DNA of 64,000 nucleotides. Source: Capsulimonas corticalis (lineage in GTDB: Bacteria > Armatimonadota > Armatimonadia > Armatimonadales > Capsulimonadaceae). Made by a program: the position numbers and the translations under genes. Location: the NCBI RefSeq assembly GCF_003574315.2, contig NZ_AP025739.1, positions 3,348,001 through 3,412,000 of the forward strand. The letters run 5' to 3'. The notes under the pieces were generated by a model that had not been told where the DNA came from, did not search any database, and was given only the letters and a program-made list of their open reading frames with translations. Below, in pieces: positions 7,565 through 15,519 of the stretch. The first letter of the stretch is position 1; every line of letters starts with the position of its first letter.

Positions 7565-7945
7565 TTATGACGCCGAGTTTGTTGTCTTGGTCAATAATAT
7601 GATAACCAGCACGGCTACGAGCATAATGGCGATCATGATCCCAATCATCCAGCCCTTGGGAATCCGAGAAAGGAGCGCCTTTTGGCGCTCCTCGGTAAAA
7701 ATCATATCGCCGATGACGCACGACGATATGTATCCCGCAATCCAGGGGAAATTGTCCTGCCAGTGGGCGAAAAACGGTTTGTGATCGATGCGGTTGAAGA
7801 TCCCTAGACCGATTGTGTAGAGCGGTAGATACAGGATGGTGTACGCAAAAGTAAAGAGCAATACTTTTACGAGGCTTAGCGCTGCTGGATGCTTTGTCAG
7901 GTGCTTTGCCAGGATTGTTCTATTCAATGCTGTCTCTTTTCGCAA
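7565..7945 (-). CDS. Hypothetical membrane protein, 126 aa
   Basis: Three hydrophobic stretches are visible: ALSLVKVLLFTFAYTILYLP, a weaker one near WIAGYISSCVIGDMIF, and the C-terminal WMIGIMIAIMLVAVLVIILL. The frame starts at a TTG (7945); a second TTG nine codons later overlaps the stop of a small upstream frame (ATTGAATAG). No family was recognised. It ends 7 bp from the converging LysE-type gene. Confidence 0.6.
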   Translation of the reverse strand: MRKETALNRTILAKHLTKHPAALSLVKVLLFTFAYTILYLPLYTIGLGIFNRIDHKPFFAHWQDNFPWIAGYISSCVIGDMIFTEERQKALLSRIPKGWMIGIMIAIMLVAVLVIILLTKTTNSAS

Positions 7946-8021
7946 ACAGTGGGCCGGGAAGCCAGCGCAGCCAGACGGTGATAGCTACTAAGATCACCCC
8001 ACAAACGACACTGACGGGCAA
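7920..8021 (-). CDS. Possible 33 aa single-pass membrane peptide
   Basis: From a TTG at 8021 the frame reads [20 protein letters not shown] and ends KRDSIE, then TAG. This is one clean transmembrane helix with a positively charged tail. The frame stays open upstream of the TTG for about 20 codons but has no ATG or GTG. Its stop overlaps a TTG of the next membrane gene, suggesting translational coupling. It could equally be the surviving tail of a larger protein. Confidence 0.35.
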   Translation of the reverse strand: MPVSVVCGVILVAITVWLRWLPGPLFAKRDSIE

Positions 8022-8159
8022 ATAGGCGCTTCGAGGAATTTGTTGAGCGATTGCATCGCCCGTTGTGCGCCGGAAATACAGAATCGCATTGCGCCTATGC
8101 GAATTGTGTCACAATATTCTAGAGACAAGAGCAGTTTTCCTGATTTGCGGCCAAACATT

Positions 8160-8852
8160 ATGATCACACTCGAAAAGGTCGTCAAAACGTACATCACCGG
8201 CGGTATGGACCTGACGGTGGTCAAGGGCGTCTCGCTGCATGTGAGCGAGGGGGAGATGGTGGCGATCATGGGGCCGTCGGGGTCGGGGAAGTCGACGATT
8301 ATGAATATCGTGGGGTGCCTGGATCGGCCGACGTCGGGGTCTTATCGGCTGGATGGGGAAGAAGTCTCGGGGCTGGATGAGATCCAGCTGGCGTCGATCC
8401 GTAACCGCAAGATTGGGTTTGTCTTCCAGCAGTTTAATTTGCTGCCGCGCACGACGGCGCTGCGCAATGTGGAGCTGCCGATGGTGTACTCGGGCGCGCG
8501 CGGCCGGACGGCGCGCGCCGAGAAGGCGTTGGCGCGCGTGGGGCTTGCCGACCGGATGGACCACCGGCCGAGCCAATTGTCCGGCGGACAGCAGCAGCGC
8601 GTGGCGATCGCGCGGGCGCTGGTGAACGAGCCGTCGATCCTGATGGCCGACGAGCCGACCGGCGCGCTGGACACCCGCACCGGCGAGGAAATCATGGCGC
8701 TGTTTCAGGAGATCAACGCCGAAGGCAAGACAGTCGTGCTGGTGACCCACGAAGAGGACATCGCCGAACACTGCCAGCGCATCATCCGTCTGCGCGACGG
8801 AGAGATCGTCAGCGACTTGCCGGTGACGGATCGACGCATGGCAGGCGTTTGA
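8160..8852 (+). CDS. MacB/LolD-type ABC transporter ATPase
   Basis: A 230-residue ATPase. Walker A is GPSGSGKST near residue 40, the Q-loop is [11 protein letters not shown], the signature [15 protein letters not shown] near 142-156, Walker [12 protein letters not shown], and the H-loop VTHEED. The sequence matches the LolD/MacB branch that works with a four-helix permease on lipoproteins, peptides or macrolides. I set the start at 8160, just before the first beta strand; no clear ribosome-binding site precedes it. No permease gene is adjacent: the next gene is a peptidase, preceded by an intergenic repeat. Confidence 0.9.
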   Translation: MITLEKVVKTYITGGMDLTVVKGVSLHVSEGEMVAIMGPSGSGKSTIMNIVGCLDRPTSGSYRLDGEEVSGLDEIQLASIRNRKIGFVFQQFNLLPRTTALRNVELPMVYSGARGRTARAEKALARVGLADRMDHRPSQLSGGQQQRVAIARALVNEPSILMADEPTGALDTRTGEEIMALFQEINAEGKTVVLVTHEEDIAEHCQRIIRLRDGEIVSDLPVTDRRMAGV

Positions 8853-8859
8853 GTGAGGG

Positions 8860-9005
8860 CCCTCACCCCCCGGCCCCCTCTCCCAATTCTGGGAGAGGGG
8901 GAGCCAGAGTTTTAGTGATAAGATCTCTTGGATCAAAGATCCAAATCTTACTCCTAACCCTCTCCTAGAATTGGGAGAGGGGACCCGAAGGGCCGGGTGA
9001 GGGCT
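8860..9005. repeat. Intergenic CTCACCC/CTCTCCC doublet repeat
   Basis: Two inverted arms, the left beginning CCCTCACCCCCCGGC and the right ending GGCCGGGTGAGGG, each contain the small palindrome CTCTCCCAATTCTGGGAGAG or a near copy. They flank an AT-rich centre of about 50 bp. A second member of the family is at 37343-37505. The repeat extends into the apparent ATG frame at 8997, which argues that the peptidase start is further down. Confidence 0.75.
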
Positions 9006-9026
9006 CCCCGGAAGAAAGGCTTTTGT

Positions 9027-11195
9027 GTGACTATTTCTTTATTCAAGCCCCTGTCTTTTTTGTGGGCCGCCGCTCTCCTCCCGCTTGTTTCTCCCGCGTT
9101 CAGCCAAACGCCCTCGCCGCCAGTCGCGCCGGTGAAACCCGTCACGGATACATACTTCGGAGCGAAAATCGTCGATCCGTATCGATGGATGGAGAACCTG
9201 AAGGATCCCCAAATGGTTTCCTGGCTGCATGGGCAGTCGGAGTATACGAAATCCGTTTTGGGAAGCATTCCAGGGCGGGATAAGATCCTCGCGCGCATCC
9301 AGCGTCTCGACGCGGCTGGGCAGTCGGTGGAGGGGGTGGAGACGGGAGGAGGGCGTTACTTTTACCTCAAAACGGAGCCGTCGTTCAACTCTCCGAAGCT
9401 GTTTGTGCGGGACGGATTGGGCGGCGCGGAACGGGTGCTGGTGGACCCGGAGCGGCTGACTCGAAAAGGCGTCCACTACGCGATCGATTACTTTACGGCG
9501 TCGCGCGACGGTCGCTATGTGGCCTACGCCCTCTCGCCGGGCGGCTCCGAAGACAGTGTGCTGCATGTGATCGACGCGGCAAGCGGACGCAATCTCGCCG
9601 AGAATATCGACCGGGCGCAGTACGGCGACATTAGCTGGCGCGCGGACGGGCGCTCGTTCTTCTACGTGCGGCTTCAGAAGCTCGCCGCCGGCGCGGACCC
9701 CATCGACCGATATAAAAAGAGTCGCGTTTATCTGCATACTCTGGGCGCCAATCCAGACAATGACAAGGCCATCTTTGGATATGGGCTATCGCCGCGCGCG
9801 TCGATGGCGGTGGACGACGACCCGGGCGTATTGACCATGCCGGACTGCGATGAGATGTTCGGCGTGGTTGCGCACGGCGTAGCCAATGAGCTGACGGTCT
9901 ACATGGCCCCGCTGGCGTCGGCGGGGCGGGGCGCGATTCCGTGGCGTAAGATCGTGGATGTCCCCGATGGCGTTGTCAGCATGGATGTTCATGGCAGCAC
10001 GCTCTTCTTGCTCACCCACAAAGAAGCGTCGCGCTTTAAGATCGTGAGTGTGGACCTGCGCCATCCCGAGCTTGCGCGCGCTCGAATCGTGGTTGCGCCC
10101 AGCGGCTCCGTCATCACGGCGCTGGGCGCGGCGGGAGATGCGCTGTATGTGGAGACGCGCGACGGCGGCATCGGCCGCCTGCTGCGCGTGGACTACCAGG
10201 GCGGAAGCGCGCGGCGTCTGCCGCTGCCGTTCGAAGGCGCGATTGGGTCCCTCGTTACGTATGAGGATCGGCCCGGCGCGCTCTTTATGGAGACCGGCTG
10301 GACGCATTCGGCGCTCTGGTATCGCTACGATCCCCGGACACAGCGCGCATCGGACACCGGACTGAAGCGGCTGTCGCCTATCCGCTTCACCCAAATCGCC
10401 TCGCGCGAGGTCAAGGCGCGCGGCGCCGACGGAACGCCGATCCCGCTGTCGATCGTTTATCCCAGGAATATCAAGCTCGATGGCTCACACCCGCTGATGA
10501 TGGAGGGCTACGGCGCGTACGGTTCGACGATCGATCCCGCGTTTGACCCGACGACTCTGGCGTGGCTGGAGCGCGGCGGCGTGCTGGCCTACGCGCACGT
10601 GCGCGGCGGCGGGGAGTACGGCGAAGATTGGCATCGCGCCGGCATGAAGCAGACGAAGCCCAATACCTGGCGTGACTTGATCGCCTGCGGGGAATATCTG
10701 ATCGCGAAGGGCTACACATCGCCAAAGCGTCTCGCCATCGAAGGCGCAAGCGCCGGCGGCATCACGGTCGGCCGCGCCCTGACCGAGCGGCCCGATCTCT
10801 TCGGCGCCGCGATCGATTTGGTCGGCGTCTCCAACCCGGTGCGCCAGGAGCTGTCGCCCAATGGGCCGCCCAATATCCCGGAGTTCGGCTCCGCTCTGAC
10901 GCCAAATGGATTCCGAGATCTGCTCGCGATGGACGCCTATCACCATGTCCAGGACGGAGTTAAGTATCCGGCGGTTTTGCTGACGACGGGAATCAACGAT
11001 CCCCGTGTCGCCTCCTGGGAGCCCGCCAAACTCGCCGCGCGTCTTCAGGCCGCCACAGTCAGCGGCAAGCCCATCCTCCTGCGTGTGGACTACGACGCCG
11101 GCCACGGCATGGGCTCCACCAAAGCGCAAAACGACGCCGAACTCGCCGACGAATATGCGTTTCTTCTCCATCAGTTTGGCGTGAGCGGTTTTTAG
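9027..11195 (+). CDS. Secreted prolyl oligopeptidase family S9A peptidase
   Basis: A 722-residue serine peptidase that cleaves short peptides after proline. From the GTG at 9027 (GAAAGG seven bases upstream) it starts with a signal peptide ending near SPAFSQ. The family landmark DPYRWMEN follows at about residue 45, then a seven-bladed propeller. The C-terminal alpha/beta-hydrolase domain carries the nucleophile Ser575 in GASAGG, Asp658 in INDPRV and His693 in DAGHGMG, so the triad is intact. The alternative ATG at 8997 lies inside the intergenic repeat and would hide the signal peptide. It is likely periplasmic or secreted. Confidence 0.92.
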   Translation: MTISLFKPLSFLWAAALLPLVSPAFSQTPSPPVAPVKPVTDTYFGAKIVDPYRWMENLKDPQMVSWLHGQSEYTKSVLGSIPGRDKILARIQRLDAAGQSVEGVETGGGRYFYLKTEPSFNSPKLFVRDGLGGAERVLVDPERLTRKGVHYAIDYFTASRDGRYVAYALSPGGSEDSVLHVIDAASGRNLAENIDRAQYGDISWRADGRSFFYVRLQKLAAGADPIDRYKKSRVYLHTLGANPDNDKAIFGYGLSPRASMAVDDDPGVLTMPDCDEMFGVVAHGVANELTVYMAPLASAGRGAIPWRKIVDVPDGVVSMDVHGSTLFLLTHKEASRFKIVSVDLRHPELARARIVVAPSGSVITALGAAGDALYVETRDGGIGRLLRVDYQGGSARRLPLPFEGAIGSLVTYEDRPGALFMETGWTHSALWYRYDPRTQRASDTGLKRLSPIRFTQIASREVKARGADGTPIPLSIVYPRNIKLDGSHPLMMEGYGAYGSTIDPAFDPTTLAWLERGGVLAYAHVRGGGEYGEDWHRAGMKQTKPNTWRDLIACGEYLIAKGYTSPKRLAIEGASAGGITVGRALTERPDLFGAAIDLVGVSNPVRQELSPNGPPNIPEFGSALTPNGFRDLLAMDAYHHVQDGVKYPAVLLTTGINDPRVASWEPAKLAARLQAATVSGKPILLRVDYDAGHGMGSTKAQNDAELADEYAFLLHQFGVSGF

Positions 11196-11225
11196 ATTCA
11201 ATACCATTTCGACAATGCAATTGGA

Positions 11226-11258
11226 GAATGGCCGGCGGTTTCTAACCGCCGGCCATTC
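11226..11258. terminator. Bidirectional hairpin between converging genes
   Basis: GAATGGCCGGCGGTT and its exact complement AACCGCCGGCCATTC enclose a TCT loop. The hairpin lies 30 bp after the peptidase stop and overlaps the last codons of the converging membrane-protein gene. The GGCGGTT/AACCGCC core recurs at 23657-23674 and in the arms of 35935-36108. Confidence 0.6.
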
Positions 11259-11715
11259 TGTCGTGAATGAATCGCCGCCAGCCCCAGCCTAAGAATATCC
11301 AGAGGCACGCGACGACGCCGAGCGCCTGCCATGCGTGTGACGAGTGCGGATGATTGATAACGCGAGCGATATCCACGCATAAGCCCATAACCAGGCACAC
11401 CGTGCCGATGACAAGCCAGGACCCGAAACGCGCCCGGTTCGACGCGCGAAATTCCAGGACGACCTCGCCCCGCGCGATCCGCTGATACTCCGACGCTGCT
11501 GCGATCGCCTTTCCAGCCCAGAAAATGCACTGGACGGCGCAGAAGCCGACCGTCAGAAGCTCACCATGCCTCTCATAGACAGCCTTGGTCAAATAAGCGG
11601 AGATGAACGCCAGCGCGGCGGCGATGCAAAACCGCCGCAGGGAGACGCCGATCGTGACGGCGACGCGTTTTGAGTCTTGCGGCGTTAACGGCGCGTTATT
11701 CATGTCCATTATCAT
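11242..11715 (-). CDS. Hypothetical membrane protein, 157 aa
   Basis: Four hydrophobic segments are visible, including FCIAAALAFISAYLTKAVYE near the N-terminus, WLVIGTVCLVMGLCVDIARV and ALGVVACLWIFLGWGWRRFI near the end. No family was recognised. I chose the ATG at 11715, four bases after the stop of the LRR gene, over the one inside that gene; the true start could also be one of two ATGs slightly downstream. It is the last gene of the minus-strand run that begins near 15.9 kb. Confidence 0.6.
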   Translation of the reverse strand: MIMDMNNAPLTPQDSKRVAVTIGVSLRRFCIAAALAFISAYLTKAVYERHGELLTVGFCAVQCIFWAGKAIAAASEYQRIARGEVVLEFRASNRARFGSWLVIGTVCLVMGLCVDIARVINHPHSSHAWQALGVVACLWIFLGWGWRRFIHDRMAGG

Positions 11716-11719
11716 TGTG

Positions 11720-12514
11720 TCAGCGCACATAACTCCCAAACGATTGGATCTGGAAAAATTGCACATCGTTTCTCATTTTGCGAAGAGCGCTGAGTTCGCT
11801 CGTGGACAATGGGGAGTTGCGCAACGTAAACAATTTGACTGGGTCAAAGGCTGGGGATTTGAATAGCTGCTCGTAATGCGAAAACGCAGTGCATTGGTCG
11901 GTATCGCCGCTGACATTGCGTTGGTTATAGTCTCCGAAGTCAAGTGATGTGAGATTGGGGAGTCGCCGGGACTCGCTCAGATTCTGGATGAAATTTTGGT
12001 GATTGTAGCCGCTTTCGATCCGTAGGCGCTCGAGTGTGGCGGACGCCGCGAGGAAGAATTCTTTGTTGGGAGCGGAGGGAACAGTGAGTGATTTCAGATC
12101 AGGCATTTTTGCGACAGCATGGGCGATCTGGCCTTCCTCCTCGTAGATCGCGGCGACAATGCTGTGGTTATGATGTTCGGGCGCTGTTGGCTCGATATAG
12201 AACGAATTGAGGCTAGAGAATCGAACGCCCTCAGCGGCGAGACAGCTAAGGTCCCAGTTGCGAGTCCCATTCGCGCCTTCATCTGGACCACGCAGGGCGA
12301 GGGAGCGCAGATGTGGGGCGACATCCGAGCGGCATACCGTGTTCAGAAACTCTTCATATGTTTCATCGAAACAAGGGCCGTAGTATTCCACATGGATCAA
12401 TCCGTGGCTTTCGGTAAAGTATAGCTTTTGCGCGTAGTCGTCGGGCCATTCAGGATCATTCTCTGCGGCCATGCGCGCCTGCAAATTACGCAAAATCTCA
12501 ACGGCGTTCGTCAT
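11720..12514 (-). CDS. Leucine-rich-repeat-like protein, 264 aa
   Basis: From about residue 70 on, the protein shows irregular LRR-type units: HLRSLALRG, FSSLNSFYI, MPDLKSLTV, TLERLRIES, LPNLTSLDFG and VKLFTLRNS. Each has the LxxLxL spacing of a beta strand in a solenoid. The pattern resembles the WGR/STM4015-type cytoplasmic LRR proteins. AAAGGAG eight bases before the ATG is the best ribosome-binding site of this operon. The start overlaps the stop of the 36-codon frame upstream (ATGA). Likely role: protein-protein binding; the partner is unknown. Confidence 0.7.
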   Translation of the reverse strand: MTNAVEILRNLQARMAAENDPEWPDDYAQKLYFTESHGLIHVEYYGPCFDETYEEFLNTVCRSDVAPHLRSLALRGPDEGANGTRNWDLSCLAAEGVRFSSLNSFYIEPTAPEHHNHSIVAAIYEEEGQIAHAVAKMPDLKSLTVPSAPNKEFFLAASATLERLRIESGYNHQNFIQNLSESRRLPNLTSLDFGDYNQRNVSGDTDQCTAFSHYEQLFKSPAFDPVKLFTLRNSPLSTSELSALRKMRNDVQFFQIQSFGSYVR

Positions 12515-12621
12515 GATATCGCTCCTTTAAATTGATAGGGGAAACACGACGCCAATTCCAGCGCATGCTCAGCGCTGTCGTCAGCACGCCACTCTCTCAT
12601 CGCCTGCTTTGGATCCATCAT
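12511..12621 (-). CDS. Small protein, 36 aa, coupled to its neighbours
   Basis: Reading MMDPKQAMREWRADDSAEHA and ending QFKGAIS. Its ATG overlaps the stop of the 56-residue gene (ATGA), and its own stop overlaps the ATG of the LRR gene (ATGA again). Codon choice is GC-rich like the neighbours. It may be a true small protein or a translated leader that couples the LRR gene to the genes above. No family was recognised. Confidence 0.45.
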   Translation of the reverse strand: MMDPKQAMREWRADDSAEHALELASCFPYQFKGAIS

Positions 12622-12788
12622 TCTACGGTGTAGACGACAATGACGAAGACATGCCCGATGACGGCGGCGTTTGTGTCGTAGCACAGCGACGTGCTGAGAA
12701 TGGTGGCGCGGTTTTGCGTCGCCCACGAGTTGATCATATCTTGAATGTCGTTGATGGAGCCTTTGAAGACTTGTACGCCGTTTTTCAT
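12618..12788 (-). CDS. Small protein, 56 aa
   Basis: MKNGVQVFKGSINDIQDMIN starts the frame and it ends VFVIVVYTVE. The amphipathic first half and strongly beta-prone last 12 residues look like a small folded alpha/beta domain. AGAAAGTGAG lies about eight bases before the ATG. It is tightly coupled to the next frame. No family was recognised. Confidence 0.55.
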   Translation of the reverse strand: MKNGVQVFKGSINDIQDMINSWATQNRATILSTSLCYDTNAAVIGHVFVIVVYTVE

Positions 12789-12802
12789 TGTCTGCTCACT
12801 TT

Positions 12803-12976
12803 CTAATGTTCTCGCGTATGTGATTTTCGCGTGACGACTTCGTGTTGCTGCGATGCGACCTTAATGGCGGGCGAATGATGCTTCGAATGAGGCGATGGCT
12901 GTAACGAGCAAATAGTGACGCCGAATGCGGCAAGCGCCAGCAGCGGCAGCGTGGGTACGACTTTGTCCATATCCAT
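12803..12976 (-). CDS. Small putative exported or membrane-anchored protein, 57 aa
   Basis: MDMDKVVPTLPLLALAAFGV gives a signal-anchor-like segment at residues 5-24. A polar, histidine-rich tail follows (SPHSKHHSPA, later HTREH). An AGG lies a few bases upstream. It sits 14 bp before the 56-residue gene in the same direction. No family was recognised; the coding call rests on the hydrophobic segment and on position in the operon. Confidence 0.45.
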   Translation of the reverse strand: MDMDKVVPTLPLLALAAFGVTICSLQPSPHSKHHSPAIKVASQQHEVVTRKSHTREH

Positions 12977-13034
12977 CAGACCTGCGTTTGGACGAAAAGT
13001 TGCAGATGCTCGATTTCTGTGGCGTGCCGAGTCC

Positions 13035-13439
13035 TCAGTCATACTCGCATTCGCTTTTGATCTGCCAATCGTCGCCATCGCTGACTGCGGTGATGGTGAC
13101 GCGTTTGAAGGTGGATCCGCGTTTTACCCAGGCAAGTTCTAATTTGCGTGTCGCGGCCATGACTTCCATATTGGGCGTTGCGAACTGCGCGTCTTTGAGG
13201 CGAAAGCCGTCTGCGCCTTGCGGAGTGATGGCGGAGTGTCGCATGCCGGTTCCCAGGCCATTTTCCGTCGGCTCCAAAACCAACTGAGCACTGGTCCAAT
13301 CTTCAGGGATTTGGCGAAGCATGGCGATACTGATCTCTTGGGCGAGGGCAATCTGCCATGCCTCGTCTTGGGACAGCTTGGATTGAGAGGCGGAGGCTAC
13401 AGGCTTGCTCGCGCCGAAAATGCGTTTAAGAATGTTCAT
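13035..13439 (-). CDS. Hypothetical protein, 134 aa, faintly like DUF600/YezG immunity proteins
   Basis: The centre, AMLRQIPEDWTSAQLVLEPT, resembles the start of YezG/DUF600-type immunity proteins (a helix, then IPxxW and a beta strand). The remainder is beta-rich and ends VTITAVSDGDDWQIKSECEY. The N-terminal 30 residues are polar and alanine/serine-rich. I chose the ATG at 13439, five bases after the preceding stop. The family link is weak and is offered as a hint only. Confidence 0.55.
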   Translation of the reverse strand: MNILKRIFGASKPVASASQSKLSQDEAWQIALAQEISIAMLRQIPEDWTSAQLVLEPTENGLGTGMRHSAITPQGADGFRLKDAQFATPNMEVMAATRKLELAWVKRGSTFKRVTITAVSDGDDWQIKSECEYD

Positions 13440-13444
13440 GTTTT

Positions 13445-14269
13445 TTAGGTGTTCGCGTTCGTGTTGTCCCAATCACTCTCAGAGTCCATAAGCCATTCGA
13501 GCGCCTTGCGGCGCTCCATGACGATATCTCCGCTGATCTTTCCCGAAGGGCCGCCATGCAGGCGGGCATTGTTCGTGGACCAGTTGGCCCGGTAGTAGAG
13601 GTCCAGCATGGAGTAGAGCTGTGTGTATGAGCGCAGATGCATTTTGGCGCTAAAGGATGCGCCGTTTTCGTTTTTCTGTAGATTTGGAAGGAGACTCGCC
13701 ATTGTTTTCGAGACGGGCGTGTCAATCGGCAGATCGCTGGTGAGGCCGCCGGCCCAAATGAGCGCCCATAGCGCCTCCATGGACCAGTAAAGATCCGTTT
13801 GTTCCTGATCGGTCAAATCTTCATTTCGTTTCTCCAGTAACAGGCGTTCTTTCTTCGACAGATACGCCGTCAGGCCATTGTCGGTAATCCACTTCTTGAT
13901 GACGGGAATCGGGGCGCCGTAGGCGATGTTGACGAGGGCGTTCAAAATGAGTGCGCGCGCAATCAGATCCGATTGTGGACGTGGAGAATTGCGTTCGATA
14001 TATGGCAGCCAGTCGAGCGTTTCGCCTCCGGCGGCGCGCACAAGCTTTTCCGAATGCGCCTTGATTGCGGGAATATCGATGTCTTCGATCATTTTCTGTG
14101 CTTTCCACCGCGCCAGACTGGCGGCGGTATGGGATGATTTGTTTAATGAATCTTCACGGATTGGTGCGTTGGTCAATTGATAGATCCGCAGGATGGAATC
14201 CGGGAGCCTGTTTTTGTCATAGATGCGCGTTTCCCAATGCTCGTGCGTGCGATAGCTGACGATCAACAA
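13445..14269 (-). CDS. DUF4272-like protein (N-terminus probably lost to a frame change)
   Basis: From residue about 60 the protein fits DUF4272: ARWKAQKMIEDIDIP, then LIARALILNALVNIAYGAP, and the well-conserved YWSMEALWALIWAGGL. The listed start is a TTG at 14269, but the same frame stays open upstream to about 14345 with protein-like content (AQLTEISQTLSHLPQSAP). In another frame the sequence immediately upstream encodes a signal peptide (14332-14526). The intact gene was therefore probably one exported protein of about 350 residues. Function of DUF4272 is unknown. Confidence 0.7.
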   Translation of the reverse strand: MLIVSYRTHEHWETRIYDKNRLPDSILRIYQLTNAPIREDSLNKSSHTAASLARWKAQKMIEDIDIPAIKAHSEKLVRAAGGETLDWLPYIERNSPRPQSDLIARALILNALVNIAYGAPIPVIKKWITDNGLTAYLSKKERLLLEKRNEDLTDQEQTDLYWSMEALWALIWAGGLTSDLPIDTPVSKTMASLLPNLQKNENGASFSAKMHLRSYTQLYSMLDLYYRANWSTNNARLHGGPSGKISGDIVMERRKALEWLMDSESDWDNTNANT

Positions 14270-14331
14270 ATCGCGCAGGCGAGGATGGGGCGCGCTTTGG
14301 GGAAGGTGACTGAGCGTCTGGCTAATCTCCG

Positions 14332-14526
14332 TTAGCTGTGCGTCAGTGACGCGTCAAAATTCGCCGCCGGCTGCACGCTGGGGGCGGTAGCCGGCCCCGG
14401 ACTTGAAAACACTGCTGGTGATTGGCCGTGACTGCGCGATGACAATGTCAGCAGCGCGGCAATGGTAAGCGTCGCCATGGGAAGTGATTGTTTCATTTCA
14501 CGACTTTTCGAGGGTAACCGTTTCAT
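14332..14526 (-). pseudogene. Signal-peptide fragment of the DUF4272-like gene, out of frame
   Basis: MKRLPSKSREMKQSLPMATL begins a frame with a clear signal peptide (TIAALLTLSSRSHGQS) and a Pro/Ala linker. It hits TAA at 14332. The ATG overlaps the stop of the DUF6933-like gene (ATGA). A -1 shift between 14334 and 14350 would continue it into the DUF4272-like frame. Either a sequencing indel, a real mutation or a frameshift site explains this. Alone it would be a 64-residue secreted peptide. Confidence 0.55.
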
Positions 14527-15026
14527 GCCTCGGCCAGAAGCTTTTTTGCCGCCTCTGTCGGACGGGCATATTGGAGCGGGCCGCAGATCATATCGCTCAT
14601 CTTTCGTGCGATCTCAGGTAAGGTCAATTCCTCTGCTTCCAGAAAAAAGTCCAAGTTCTTGGTGTATTCGGTCATTGACCCGATCACGCTACGCATTGCC
14701 GGCGCGTCTGTTGTCGCGCCATAGGCGAGTGGCGCCATTCGCGCTTTTTCGCTCTGTATTTGTGAATCCGCAACGCCGATTTCGCGCAGTATCTCAATAA
14801 TAGCGTCTTCGATTCGCTGTGCGATCGTATCGGCGTCTTTGGCGGTGATCAGCACGCACAATCGCGATTTCTCACTAACACAGAGAACAATTTGCTCTGG
14901 TCGAGTAAAAAGAATATTCGCGTACCAATCACCCAGGGCTGAAGTGGATGGAAGCGTGATGGCGACGTCCTCTGGCGTCATGCCCATGCGCTTGAGAAGC
15001 TTCTTTGTACATCGGAGTGTCATCAT
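14523..15026 (-). CDS. DUF6933-like protein, 167 aa
   Basis: The N-terminus MMTLRCTKKLLKRMGM followed by LGDWYANILFTRPEQIVLCV matches the small family called DUF6933 (xxRCTKKLL, then LGDWYANL and a beta strand). Near the end MRSVIGSMTEYTKNLDFFLE carries the second conserved block (SVxGSMxE). I chose the pair of ATGs at 15026 because the family starts there. Function is unknown. It is the first of the coupled minus-strand genes running to 11.2 kb. Confidence 0.65.
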   Translation of the reverse strand: MMTLRCTKKLLKRMGMTPEDVAITLPSTSALGDWYANILFTRPEQIVLCVSEKSRLCVLITAKDADTIAQRIEDAIIEILREIGVADSQIQSEKARMAPLAYGATTDAPAMRSVIGSMTEYTKNLDFFLEAEELTLPEIARKMSDMICGPLQYARPTEAAKKLLAEA

Positions 15027-15048
15027 CAGGGAGATCTCGCTTATGTCT

Positions 15049-15490
15049 CTACGCCGCGCGTTCGTACAGGTCTGTAATTGTTCCGTAAATATCGGCGTTA
15101 TCGCTGACCACCAGCGCGTTCGCGTGAATGGCAATCGGCAGCGCGTCCACGCCGCAGAAATTGGTCGAGTTGGGGGCCGGGCGCCGCCAGCGCTTCTTCG
15201 CGGCAGTAGACGACGATGAGCTGATGGTCGAGCCAGGTGGCGACTCGGCCGCGCAGAAAGCCGCCGTAGTCGGGCTCGTCGTCCAGGATGAATTCATAGC
15301 CGCGCGGCGTGTTGCGCAAATGGGAGTCTTTGGCGTCGTGCAATTTGCCGTCGGGAAAGATCCAGAAGACGAAGTCTGGATCCCGGTGCGTAAATTCCTT
15401 GAGGGCGGCGCGCCGGCCCGGATACCTTGCCGCAAGGAATGGGAAGCGCTCGGCGGCGGTCTCGCGGGGGATAGAGCCGAGGGTGATCAT
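15049..15490 (-). pseudogene. Hypothetical gene broken by a one-base shift
   Basis: From the ATG at 15490 the frame reads MITLGSIPRETAAERFPFLA through VFWIFPDGKLHDAKDSHLRN to WLDHQLIVVYCREEALAAPG. It then loses sense. In the next frame CGVDALPIAIHANALVVSDN carries on to a natural end (TDLYERAA) at 15049. The break falls at a run of five C on the minus strand, near 15172-15176. With one C fewer the protein would be about 146 residues. No family was recognised. Confidence 0.6.
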
Positions 15491-15519
15491 ATTCAGCGCC
15501 GCGCTCTCGTTCTCGTCGG

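Noticed and set aside
8997-9026. ATG start for the prolyl oligopeptidase
   Set aside because: This ATG lies in the arm of an intergenic repeat; the GTG at 9027 has GAAAGG at the right distance and puts the signal peptide at the N-terminus.
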